Of a stretch of DNA of 22,443 nt, positions 1 through 6,893 are shown piece by piece. Numbering within the stretch: position 1 is the stretch's first letter; the number at the start of each line of letters is the position of its first letter. Both the position numbers and the translations under genes were made by a program. Under the pieces are notes generated by a model. The model searched no databases. It was not told the DNA's origin and saw only the letters and a program-made list of their open reading frames with translations. Source of the DNA: Bacillota bacterium (GTDB taxonomy: Bacteria > Bacillota_I > Bacilli_A > Erysipelotrichales > Erysipelotrichaceae); the NCBI GenBank assembly GCA_023388995.1, contig JAEWFD010000001.1, positions 1 to 22,443 of the forward strand, written 5' to 3'.

Positions 1-2
1 CC

Positions 3-41
3 TATAGCAAGGATCTGCCGGATTCATTAAGAATGAAATAG
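3..41 (+). CDS. Possible C-terminal tail of an upstream gene (partial)
   Basis: Frame 3 from the window edge is open for 12 codons (reads YSKDLPDSLRMK) and ends in TAG. The other two forward frames stop early or end in TAA at 28-30. The tail is followed 7 nt later by a long hairpin that looks like a transcription terminator, which fits the end of a gene. Only 12 residues are visible, so the family cannot be named and the frame could be open by chance. Confidence 0.25.
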   Translation, partial: YSKDLPDSLRMK

Positions 42-48
42 ATCAAAG

Positions 49-95
49 AAACAGGAGCTTTCTTCTCATAGAGAATGATACTCCTGTTTGCTCTT
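49..95 (+). terminator. Hairpin and T-rich tract, terminator-like
   Basis: Arms AAACAGGAG (49-57) and CTCCTGTTT (81-89) are perfectly complementary. Inside them lies a second stem, TTCTC (63-67) with GAGAA (71-75), separated by a symmetric 5x5 internal loop. A moderately T-rich stretch (GCTCTTTATT) follows. This fits an intrinsic terminator of a gene ending near 41. The ATG of the next gene (75) lies inside the structure, which is odd. Confidence 0.5.
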
Positions 96-734
96 TATTG
101 GTATACGGTGTTTTATTTGACGCTTACGAATAGAATTGTAATTAAAGATGCAGATCATATCAAGTATATCGTTGATTTATTTGAAAGCCAGAAACTGCAA
201 AAACTAGCTGCAAATGCTGAAGATGAAAGCAGCATATATACTCTTGAGTTTTACCAAGATGACATGGAACAGATAAACATCCGCATACTGTATCAAGACC
301 GGTTGTATTTTAATCAGTTATTATATCAGATAAAAGGGAATAACGATATTTTATCCTATATAGATCAATATGCTGATCAAATTATTGCAGAGAAAAACTT
401 GCCGCAAGATATCTATATTACAGTAAAAGAAGAATCTGTTTCGTTTCATGGTGCGACTATTGCAATTGTTAATTCCTCCGCTTATGAATACTTCACAGGT
501 GAATACTATTTGCTGGAGCAATTTGCAAATAACGATTGGATGCGTATGCAGCCTATTGACGACGTAGCATTTAATGCTATAGGATACTTTATTAACGGTT
601 TAGCTACATTGGAAATGAATATCGACTGGACTGATTATTACGGAGTATTGAAACCAGGTAGATATCGAGTTGGAAAGAATGTAGCGGATGGTGATCAAGC
701 CTATATAATGTATGCCGAATTTGTAATCAAATAA
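75..734 (+). CDS. Bacterial Ig-like domain protein, probably N-terminally atypical
   Basis: A 219-residue protein of unknown role. The N-terminus (residues 2-17) is hydrophobic and could be a weak membrane segment or signal, but it has no basic n-region. Residues 20-45 (IVIKDADHIKYIVDLFESQK) resemble the opening of bacterial secreted proteins that carry a DUF-like domain followed by an Ig-like domain. The last ~35 residues have the GxLKPGRYRV...YAEFVIK pattern of the bacterial Ig-like fold, with the usual aromatic/acidic end strand. An in-frame TAG at 69-71 fixes the upstream limit. The ATG at 75 sits inside a terminator-like hairpin and the AGGAG at 54-57 is too far away (17 nt) to be an ordinary ribosome binding site. 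The gene may therefore be 5'-truncated, or may start at GTG 108. Its function and its link to motility are unknown. Confidence 0.55.
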   Translation: MILLFALYWYTVFYLTLTNRIVIKDADHIKYIVDLFESQKLQKLAANAEDESSIYTLEFYQDDMEQINIRILYQDRLYFNQLLYQIKGNNDILSYIDQYADQIIAEKNLPQDIYITVKEESVSFHGATIAIVNSSAYEYFTGEYYLLEQFANNDWMRMQPIDDVAFNAIGYFINGLATLEMNIDWTDYYGVLKPGRYRVGKNVADGDQAYIMYAEFVIK

Positions 735-753
735 AAAACCACGTCTTACGTGG
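735..753 (-). terminator. Intrinsic terminator after cheD, possibly bidirectional
   Basis: Stem CCACGT (739-744) / ACGTGG (748-753) with a CTT loop. On the minus strand it is followed at once by a run of T (complement of the A-run 733-738), a textbook terminator 1 nt after the cheD stop codon. On the plus strand the tail is CTTAAAAC, so it would end the 75-734 transcript only weakly. Confidence 0.85.
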
Positions 754-754
754 C

Positions 755-1231
755 TTAAAACTTTATTTCCTGCCTTGAACCCGTCCGAACTGTCATTGTT
801 CCGCTTTTCGGGTCAAAGGACACGGTACGTCCATAATTCTTTCCTGTATCATCAGCTATAATAGGGATATTTAAATTCTTTAAAATTTGCTTTACTGCTA
901 TAATATTACGTTCTCCGATTTTTCCGATTGCTGAATCGCTGAAGGTCTCAAACATTTGAGCACCACCGGCGATTTTTGCTTTTAAGCTGCCTTTTCTGGC
1001 ACCAGACTGTTCCATCTTGCGCACTAAGGCAGGTATTGCAATGTCGGCATATTTATAGGGATTCGCATCCTGCTGCATACTTGCACTGGTAGGAAGCATG
1101 ATATGTGCCATACCGCCTAAATTGAGGTTGGCATCATGTAAGCAAATACCAACACAAGAACCAAGTGCATAAGTGATCAGAGTCTCAGGATCTTTCGCAA
1201 TATTCAAATCACCAATTCCAATCGTAATCAT
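755..1231 (-). CDS. cheD: Chemoreceptor glutamine deamidase CheD
   Basis: CheD deamidates specific glutamines of chemoreceptors and, in Bacillota, binds CheC and stimulates its CheY-P phosphatase activity. The 158 residues match the usual family length. The catalytic Cys-His-Thr set is visible: Cys26 in ALGSCVGICL, His43 in GGMAHIMLP and Thr20 just upstream. The KAKIAGGAQMF segment (residues ~84-94) is the conserved family loop. It is the last gene of the minus-strand block: its ATG lies 1 nt after the cheC stop (TAGCATG), so translation is probably coupled to cheC, its functional partner. A strong terminator follows the stop directly. Nothing is missing, and an active enzyme is expected. Confidence 0.95.
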   Translation of the reverse strand: MITIGIGDLNIAKDPETLITYALGSCVGICLHDANLNLGGMAHIMLPTSASMQQDANPYKYADIAIPALVRKMEQSGARKGSLKAKIAGGAQMFETFSDSAIGKIGERNIIAVKQILKNLNIPIIADDTGKNYGRTVSFDPKSGTMTVRTGSRQEIKF

Positions 1232-1232
1232 G

Positions 1233-1859
1233 CTATTGCAATCCCATTTCCAGATTATGAATCATTTTCTTTACTGATTCATCTTTCGCAAATAATAAAA
1301 TAGAACTGCTCACATTTTCTCCCCCGAGCGTAAAATCATTTTCCATAAATAAAACGCGATTGCTGATGTCTGCGAAATGAATGGTCGGTACGCTCATAAT
1401 AGAGCCTACCATATCAATAGCGATGCTAGGTACTGAAACTTGGATCGCCATATTTCCAAGAGAAGAAATGGCATTTACATAAGAAGATGCCATGATATTG
1501 GATAGTTCGCGCAAAGCGGAAATACCAATTTCGTCAATGGAATATAAGTCCGGAATTTCGTAACCCAACAAAAGCTGCAAAGCTTCCAATGTAAAATTTT
1601 CGTGTAATAAAAACATAATCATACCATCGATATCACCGGACAAAAATAATAATAGTCCGGTTACCACGGTATCAGATCCGCCAAGCTTATCCATAACTTC
1701 ATCATAATCCAGCATGCGAATATAAGGTTGGTTTAATTTAACTGAATTATCCAGAAAGTTAGAGAGTGCGCTGAGTGCATTTCCTGTTCCGACATTACTG
1801 ACTTCTTTCAGAATATCCCAATGGAGATCATCTAAATCTCTGTATTTATTTTTAATCAT
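1233..1859 (-). CDS. cheC: CheY-P phosphatase CheC
   Basis: CheC removes phosphate from CheY-P and takes part in adaptation together with CheD. The 208 residues carry both phosphatase half-sites of the CheC/CheX/FliY family: Glu19 and Asn22 (LKEVSNVGTGNAL), and Glu118 and Asn121 (LRELSNIMASSYVNA). With two intact sites it should be active. The start is ATG with AGAGGAGA about 8 nt upstream. It follows cheY across a 63-nt gap that contains a hairpin, and is joined to cheD by a 1-nt gap. No membrane segment is present; it acts in the cytoplasm near the receptor array. It is shorter than FliY because it lacks the FliN domain. Confidence 0.95.
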   Translation of the reverse strand: MIKNKYRDLDDLHWDILKEVSNVGTGNALSALSNFLDNSVKLNQPYIRMLDYDEVMDKLGGSDTVVTGLLLFLSGDIDGMIMFLLHENFTLEALQLLLGYEIPDLYSIDEIGISALRELSNIMASSYVNAISSLGNMAIQVSVPSIAIDMVGSIMSVPTIHFADISNRVLFMENDFTLGGENVSSSILLFAKDESVKKMIHNLEMGLQ

Positions 1860-1877
1860 AGAATCTCCTCTTTCTTA

Positions 1878-1908
1878 CGAAAAAGCAATCTCAAAGAAAG
1901 ATTGCTTT
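1878..1908 (-). terminator. Hairpin between cheY and cheC (leaky terminator or processing stem)
   Basis: A perfect 10-bp inverted repeat AAAGCAATCT (1882-1891) / AGATTGCTTT (1899-1908) with a 7-nt loop. Read on the minus strand it ends in GCTTTTTCG, a short T-run. It lies after the cheY stop and before the cheC ribosome binding site, so it could end part of the transcripts at cheY or stabilise the upstream mRNA 3' end. Confidence 0.55.
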
Positions 1909-1922
1909 ATGCACTGAAGTAA

Positions 1923-2285
1923 TTAACCGATCATTTTCTTAACTGTTTGCAAGACACGATCGATTTTAAATGGCTTTACAATGAAATCAGATGCGCCACT
2001 TTGAATAGCTTCCAGTACCATGGACTCCTGCCCCATTGCAGAACACATAACTACTTTGGCGGAAGCATCAAAATCTCTGATTTGCTTGAGAGCATTGATC
2101 CCATCAAGATTTGGCATTGTGATGTCCATCAAAACTAGACTAGGCTTCTCAGCTTTATACAAATCAACAGCGATTTGTCCGTCTGCAGCTTCAATTAGGT
2201 TGGTATAGCCGTTTTGTGTCAATCCGTTTTTGATCATCATGCGCATGAACGCAGCATCATCGACAATTAATATTTTGTTATCCAT
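1923..2285 (-). CDS. cheY: Chemotaxis response regulator CheY
   Basis: Single-domain receiver of 120 residues that carries the signal from CheA to the flagellar switch. The key residues are present: acidic pair Asp9-Asp10, phospho-acceptor Asp54 (LMDITMPNLDG), Ser82 at the usual Thr/Ser switch position (VVMCSAMG), Lys104 (IVKPF) and Phe106 next to it. There is no output domain. The start ATG has AAGGAG a few bases upstream (AATAAAGGAGATATGT). It follows fliY by 14 nt, so the signal protein and its switch target are made from one message. As known for Bacillota, CheY-P probably binds the FliM N-terminus and promotes smooth swimming; the sequence does not show the direction. Confidence 0.96.
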   Translation of the reverse strand: MDNKILIVDDAAFMRMMIKNGLTQNGYTNLIEAADGQIAVDLYKAEKPSLVLMDITMPNLDGINALKQIRDFDASAKVVMCSAMGQESMVLEAIQSGASDFIVKPFKIDRVLQTVKKMIG

Positions 2286-2299
2286 ACATATCTCCTTTA

Positions 2300-3376
2300 T
2301 TAATCAACATTCGTTAATAGTTCTTTGGTATTTACAATTTCTGTGATTCTCACAGCAAAGTTTTCATCGATGACGACTATGTCACCACGTGCGATCAGCT
2401 GACCATTGACAACGATGTCGACAGGTGCACCAGCTTGTTTTTCAAGTTCAATTACCGATCCTTTAGAAAAATCCATAATTTCTTTGATCTTTCGTTTCGC
2501 TTTCCCAATTTCGATGGAAACATTCAGCGGAACATTCATAATCAGATCCATATTCCCTTTTCCTAGCGGAGAGCCGGAAATCGGATCATTTGTTGAGAAA
2601 CGAGGAACCGCAATCTTCTTAACATTGACTTCCGGATGGAAGGCGGGTTCCTGGTGAGGAGGTGGTGCTTGTATTGGTGCACTTTGATAGAGTTGTGGCT
2701 GCGCTGGTGCTTGTGTATAAGCAGGTGCTGGCGGTGGTAATGTTGGTTGCGGAGCCGGTGCCGGTTCCATGGTTTGAGTAAACTCACTGACTAATTCTTT
2801 TGCCAATTCATATGTCATAATACTGATAAATTCGCTGCTCATAATGCCGTTAATATCTAGATTGAAGACGATAGATACAATGTTATCATCAGGCTTCAGC
2901 GGCAATGCATCCGCGAATGGATGGGAACTGTCCAATACATTGGCATTTGGAGTGGAAATATTCACTGTTTTTCCTAAGAATGAAGATAATGCTGTTGCAG
3001 ATGAGCCCATCATTTGGTTCATCACTTCACATGCTGCCGAGATCGAGAATTCATCAAAGATAAAATCCGGAGACGGATCATCGCTATTACCCATCAATTG
3101 ATTCAGTATCAATTGCATATCGGATTGTCGGAAGACCATAACATTGGTACCGCTCAAGCCTTCAACATAGGTGATTTTAACGATCATTGCAGGTTCAAGC
3201 CCTTTGTAATCGAGAGCACCCATTGTGGTATTGGTTACCTTAGGAGTCGTAATCAGAACTTGTTTATCTAACATCTGAGAGATAGCAGTTGCAGCCGATC
3301 CCATTGAAATATTCATGATCTCTCCAATGATGTCGATTTCTTCTGCTGTCAATACTGCGATTGCATTCGTATTCAT
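2300..3376 (-). CDS. fliY: Flagellar switch protein FliY (CheC-like plus FliN domain)
   Basis: Part of the motor C-ring and a CheY-P phosphatase. The N-terminal part (residues ~5-200) is CheC-like with two phosphatase half-sites: Glu19/Asn22 (IGEIMNISMG) and Glu117/Asn120 (CEVMNQMMGSSATA). A linker of about 45 residues (~205-250) is extremely rich in Pro, Gln and Ala. The C-terminal ~75 residues (from ~277) form the FliN/SpoA domain, with the NVPLNVSIEIGKAKRKIKEI and LEKQAGAPVDIVVNGQLIARG segments. Length 358 is normal for FliY. Its ATG overlaps the fliM stop (TAATG), so the two switch proteins are translationally coupled. There is no separate fliN in view. Because the linker is low-complexity, its length could vary between strains. 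Confidence 0.95.
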   Translation of the reverse strand: MNTNAIAVLTAEEIDIIGEIMNISMGSAATAISQMLDKQVLITTPKVTNTTMGALDYKGLEPAMIVKITYVEGLSGTNVMVFRQSDMQLILNQLMGNSDDPSPDFIFDEFSISAACEVMNQMMGSSATALSSFLGKTVNISTPNANVLDSSHPFADALPLKPDDNIVSIVFNLDINGIMSSEFISIMTYELAKELVSEFTQTMEPAPAPQPTLPPPAPAYTQAPAQPQLYQSAPIQAPPPHQEPAFHPEVNVKKIAVPRFSTNDPISGSPLGKGNMDLIMNVPLNVSIEIGKAKRKIKEIMDFSKGSVIELEKQAGAPVDIVVNGQLIARGDIVVIDENFAVRITEIVNTKELLTNVD

Positions 3377-4380
3377 TATTGTACCTCTTCCTTATTCACA
3401 AGCTGATTAATTTTAATTGCTTTTCTTAACTTTGTCTCCCCAAGTTTAGCAGTAAACCAAGGATTATTATCAATCGTGATTGTGATATCACTGTCAACAC
3501 GTTTATTGAGAGGAATTACGTCATTTACCTGCAGTTGCAAGATATCATTGATGTCAATATCAATTGTATCAAGAATTGCTTTTAATTCTAGGTCAGACTG
3601 ATTGAGTGAATTCATAATGACAGATTTACGGTTTTCAGCGCGGTCATCCATCCGTTGTTTATTAAAGCGCGCATATTTGGAAGTGAATCCTTCCATCAGC
3701 TGCTCCAGATTGAGTGCTGGCATGCAGATGCTCATGGTTCCAGTTAATTCACGGATTCTGATCTCTAAAGAAACAATCAGAACGACATCTTCAGGAGCGC
3801 TAACTTGCACCAAACGTGGATTTGTTTCAACACTTTGAAGCGAGGTTTCGATTTCAATATACTTACCCCAGGAATCATCAAAATATTTGGTGAATTTGTT
3901 AAGTACGCTCTCAATTAATGCGATCTCAATATCAGTGAAATCGCGAGTGATTTGATATCCTTTTCCGGTACCTCCCAATAACTTGTCAACTAAGTAAAAC
4001 CCAAGCTGAGTAGAAATATTGACGATCATTACAGAAGGATCGATTTTCTTAACAGTGGGAGTCAGTTCATACAATCCAATAATGCTGTTGTCAGGCAATG
4101 CATTGTTGTACTCAAAGTACCGCTGTTCTTCAATCTGAAGAATTTCAATCTCACAAAATACGCGTGCAATATTGGTAAAATATGAGGTAAGAATACGACT
4201 GAATGATTCATATAAACTATCAATTGTACGAAGACGCTCTTTTGTGAATTTCTTGGGGGAATGGAAATCATAAATCTTGACTTTCTCTTTCCCGACCAAA
4301 GCCGTTACTTCGGTGTTATCACTTGTGGAAAGTCCTGATAATAAACGATCTATTTGATTTTGCGATAATACATCGGCCAT
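3376..4380 (-). CDS. fliM: Flagellar motor switch protein FliM
   Basis: C-ring protein that receives CheY-P. The N-terminus carries the CheY-binding motif LSQNQIDRLL (consensus LSQxEIDxLL, here with Gln at the Glu position). It is followed by the CheC-like middle domain (VDKLLGGTGKG near residue 135) and a C-terminal SpoA/FliN-like domain (~255-330, LQLQVNDVIPLNKRV). I start it at the ATG at 4380 (334 residues), which is preceded by GGAAAGGAAG; a longer reading from a TTG at 4413 adds 11 residues that are not part of the family and has no good ribosome site. The gene heads a second transcript with its own near-consensus promoter about 50 nt upstream. Its stop overlaps the fliY start. Confidence 0.95.
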   Translation of the reverse strand: MADVLSQNQIDRLLSGLSTSDNTEVTALVGKEKVKIYDFHSPKKFTKERLRTIDSLYESFSRILTSYFTNIARVFCEIEILQIEEQRYFEYNNALPDNSIIGLYELTPTVKKIDPSVMIVNISTQLGFYLVDKLLGGTGKGYQITRDFTDIEIALIESVLNKFTKYFDDSWGKYIEIETSLQSVETNPRLVQVSAPEDVVLIVSLEIRIRELTGTMSICMPALNLEQLMEGFTSKYARFNKQRMDDRAENRKSVIMNSLNQSDLELKAILDTIDIDINDILQLQVNDVIPLNKRVDSDITITIDNNPWFTAKLGETKLRKAIKINQLVNKEEVQ

Positions 4381-4427
4381 ACTTTTTATCTTCCTTTCCG
4401 CTAATACGTACAAATAACAACACTATA

Positions 4428-4456
4428 ATTATATAAGGGATAGATACGATCGTCAA
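4428..4456 (-). promoter_or_regulatory. Sigma-A promoter for fliM-fliY-cheY-cheC-cheD
   Basis: On the minus strand the sequence reads TTGACG (4456-4451), a 17-nt spacer, then TATAAT (4433-4428). This is one mismatch from the full consensus, with ideal spacing. Transcription would begin near 4421, about 40 nt before the fliM ATG. It gives the switch and cheY-C-D genes an entry independent of the cheA promoter, and of the flagellar sigma factor. Confidence 0.8.
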
Positions 4457-4510
4457 TAAATAAAGTGTACATTTTAAATGATAAAATAAAACTAATTTGC
4501 CTATATAGAA

Positions 4511-5539
4511 CTATTTGCGAGAGTTCAAATTAAAAATAATCTCATCTGTGATTTTATTGAGCGGAAGTTGCTTGATGACTCCCCCGATATTGAAAGCAAC
4601 CATCGGCATTCCATATACCACACACGAGTCTTTATCCTGTCCAATGGTGTATGCTCCGGCCTCTTTCATTGCTAGCAAACCTTTGGCGCCGTCAGCACCC
4701 ATACCAGTCAGCAGAATACCAATTGCATGCTCTTTCGCAACTTCCGCAACAGAGTGAAACATCACATCTACGGAAGGGCAATGGCCGCTCACTTTTTCAC
4801 CACGTTCACTTGTAATGAAGTATCCTTTAAAGTCTTTTTTCAGACGCAAATGGAATTCACCGGCAGCGATAATTACTGTTCCTGGCTCGACACGATCCAG
4901 GTGTTCTGCTTCTTTAACGCGCATTTTGCAGATCTTGTCCAAACGTTGAGCATATTGTTTGGTAAATACAGGAGGCATATGCTGCACGACAACAATGCCC
5001 GGTGTTGTGGCAGGCAGATCGCGAATGACCGATAAAATCGCTTCGGTACCTCCAGTAGAGGCTCCAATGGCAATGACAACATTCGGATTGCTGCGATCAA
5101 GTTTGGTGTCATTTGCTTTTGAAATAGCCAATACTGGTGATTTTACTTTGCTCATTGCGGCAATTTTAATTTTAACCAGCAACTCGGAGATGAAGGTATT
5201 TACCGTAAAATCATCCCCTGGTTTCCGTACAAAATCCACAGCTCCCGCATCCAAAGCATCCAGTGCCTGCATAGGCAGCGAAGTAACAACAATAACTGGC
5301 TTGGGATTCTGAGGAATCAGCCGCTTTAAAAATTCAATGCCGTTCATGCCAGGCATTTCTACATCTAAAGTTATAACGTCAGGATTCAGCTCCTGAATTT
5401 TTCTTGAAGCATCTTCAGGATTAATTGCAGTGCCGACAACTTCTATTCCTTTATCTTTGGCAAGCTGCGTTTTCAGTGCCTGCCGGAATACAAGGGAGTC
5501 ATCCACTACCAAAACTTTTATAACATTGGTTCGTATCAT
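4511..5539 (-). CDS. cheB: Chemotaxis response regulator methylesterase CheB
   Basis: Removes methyl groups from receptor glutamates and deamidates glutamines; phosphorylation by CheA activates it. Receiver domain at residues 8-120 with Asp13-Asp14, phospho-acceptor Asp59 (TLDVEMPGMNG), Thr86 and Lys106 (VRKPGD). After a linker the CheB esterase domain (~153-338) shows the Ser161-His187-Asp283 triad in GASTGGTEA, VVQHMPP and LTGMGADGAKG. Length 342 is typical. Its ATG overlaps the cheR TGA (ATGA), with AAAGGAG upstream inside cheR, so the opposing methyltransferase and esterase are made in linked amounts. A 130-nt gap with the fliM promoter follows it; no clear terminator was seen there, so read-through into fliM is likely. 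Confidence 0.96.
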   Translation of the reverse strand: MIRTNVIKVLVVDDSLVFRQALKTQLAKDKGIEVVGTAINPEDASRKIQELNPDVITLDVEMPGMNGIEFLKRLIPQNPKPVIVVTSLPMQALDALDAGAVDFVRKPGDDFTVNTFISELLVKIKIAAMSKVKSPVLAISKANDTKLDRSNPNVVIAIGASTGGTEAILSVIRDLPATTPGIVVVQHMPPVFTKQYAQRLDKICKMRVKEAEHLDRVEPGTVIIAAGEFHLRLKKDFKGYFITSERGEKVSGHCPSVDVMFHSVAEVAKEHAIGILLTGMGADGAKGLLAMKEAGAYTIGQDKDSCVVYGMPMVAFNIGGVIKQLPLNKITDEIIFNLNSRK

Positions 5540-6354
5540 TTAAACAACTCCTTTTTATAGATTGCTGGTCTGACAAACCGGTAGTCTGTTTCATTTTTAT
5601 TAATAGATTCAGAATGACCGATAAAGAAGTGTCCGTTATTTGCAGTATGCCGATAGAAGCGATTTACCAGTTTTACCTTTGTATCTGCCTCAAAATAAAT
5701 CATAACATTCCGGCAGCTGATCAGATCGAATGGTTTTTTGAACGTAAAGTCATCCATTAAATTTAATTCCCGGAAGACAACTTCCTTTTTCATTTGATCT
5801 GTAAGAGTACAGCTTCCATCCTTATTATCAACAAAATATTTTTTCTGCCATGACTCTGGCAGTTCATGCAATGCTTCTTTATCGTAGGTTGCTTTGCGAG
5901 CTATATCCAATACTTTATTGGATATATCGGTCGCTAAAATGGTTGTATCCCATCCTGTTTTGCGTGATCCAAAGTAATCATCAATGACCATCGCCATCGA
6001 ATATGCTTCCTCGCCGGATGAACAACCGGCACTCCAAATACGAAGAACCCGGTCTTTGCTAATTTGTTCCAAATGGGGCAGAATCGTATTTTTCAGGAAG
6101 TTGAAATGCTCAATCTCGCGCATGAAGTAGGTGTGGTTAGTCGTAATCTTGTTTACTAAGGTTGTCATTTCTTTCCCGGATGCGTCACTTAATACGATTT
6201 TGATGTATTCTGCGAAGGAAGAAATGCCACGTTCTTTCAGCATATTGACTAAGCGGCCTTCCACTAAGACCCTTTTCTTAGACAAGTTAATTCCGTATCT
6301 TGTCCGAAATAAATCTACTATAGTCTGAAAGTCCTGATCTGTTAACGTTATCAT
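5536..6354 (-). CDS. cheR: Chemoreceptor methyltransferase CheR
   Basis: Transfers methyl groups from S-adenosylmethionine to receptor glutamates. The N-terminal helical domain (~1-75) is followed by the family signature TTNHTYFMRE (71-80). The SAM-binding loop WSAGCSSGEEAYS lies at 107-119, and the C-terminal part has CRNVMIYF (~216) and GHFFIGHSESI (~245). Length 272 is normal. The start is an ATG with GGAGGA 7 nt upstream. A terminator-like hairpin separates it from cheW upstream, which may lower its expression relative to cheA and cheW; it is coupled to cheB by a 4-nt overlap. Neither receptor in this window ends in the NWETF-type CheR tether, so tether-independent methylation is expected. 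Confidence 0.96.
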   Translation of the reverse strand: MITLTDQDFQTIVDLFRTRYGINLSKKRVLVEGRLVNMLKERGISSFAEYIKIVLSDASGKEMTTLVNKITTNHTYFMREIEHFNFLKNTILPHLEQISKDRVLRIWSAGCSSGEEAYSMAMVIDDYFGSRKTGWDTTILATDISNKVLDIARKATYDKEALHELPESWQKKYFVDNKDGSCTLTDQMKKEVVFRELNLMDDFTFKKPFDLISCRNVMIYFEADTKVKLVNRFYRHTANNGHFFIGHSESINKNETDYRFVRPAIYKKELFK

Positions 6355-6375
6355 GATAATTCCTCCTTAATTAAG

Positions 6376-6405
6376 AAAAAGGATATATTACCGAAGCAAT
6401 ATATC
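6376..6405 (-). terminator. UUCG-tetraloop hairpin with T-run between cheW and cheR
   Basis: On the minus strand, GATATATTGC-TTCG-GTAATATATC forms a 10-bp stem (one G-U pair) closed by a C(UUCG)G tetraloop, an exceptionally stable RNA loop, and is followed by CCTTTTTCTT. It begins 5 nt after the cheW stop and ends before the cheR ribosome site. All features of an intrinsic terminator are present although cheR and cheB lie downstream, so partial termination is the likely role. The stem itself is A/T-rich, which would make it leaky. Confidence 0.65.
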
Positions 6406-6409
6406 AAAA

Positions 6410-6883
6410 TTACAGCGTAGGCAAATCGTCGTTAAAGAAACGATCAAAATCCAGATTCAATATCAATTTGGAATCAATTTGGGAAATGGATTTTAAGAAT
6501 TGATGTTCCGCTTTCTGACTCATTTCCGGTATCGGATAGGAGTTGGATTGGTTGACATTTACAACCTCAGAAACCCGGTCAACAATTAAGCCAACTTGCA
6601 TTTCATTGAAATTCACAACAATAATACATGTTTTTTCATCGTAAGCCTGCTCCGGAAGTCCCAGCTTCAAGCGTACATCAAGCACCGGTACAATTTTTCC
6701 GCGTAAATTGATGATACCCTTGATATAGCCAGGAACATTGGGAACCGATGTAATATATTCAATACTGATAATTTCAATCACGTAGCCTAATTCTACACCA
6801 TAGCGAGTATCTTTGATCTGGAATGTTAGCAGTTTCCCGTCCAATTGGCCTTCTGCTTGTGCAGGTAATAATTCTGTGCTCAT
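6410..6883 (-). CDS. cheW: Chemotaxis coupling protein CheW (primary)
   Basis: Adaptor joining chemoreceptors to CheA. The single CheW domain spans residues ~15-150 of 157. It shows LTFQIKDTRYGVELGYVIEI at the start, then VPNVPGYIKGIINLRGKIVPVLDVRLKLGL with the conserved Arg-Gly, and VGLIVDRVSEVVNV. It is 10 nt downstream of cheA, and the cheA stop lies in its ribosome site (TAGGAGG, then ATG 8 nt later), so translation is coupled to the kinase. This is the canonical copy; a second, diverged CheW lies at 13337-13801. Confidence 0.95.
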   Translation of the reverse strand: MSTELLPAQAEGQLDGKLLTFQIKDTRYGVELGYVIEIISIEYITSVPNVPGYIKGIINLRGKIVPVLDVRLKLGLPEQAYDEKTCIIVVNFNEMQVGLIVDRVSEVVNVNQSNSYPIPEMSQKAEHQFLKSISQIDSKLILNLDFDRFFNDDLPTL

Positions 6884-6893
6884 GATAAACCTC

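Noticed and set aside
4381..4413. Eleven-residue N-terminal extension of FliM from a TTG
   Set aside because: The extension lies before the CheY-binding motif, which normally begins the protein, and the internal ATG has the better ribosome site.
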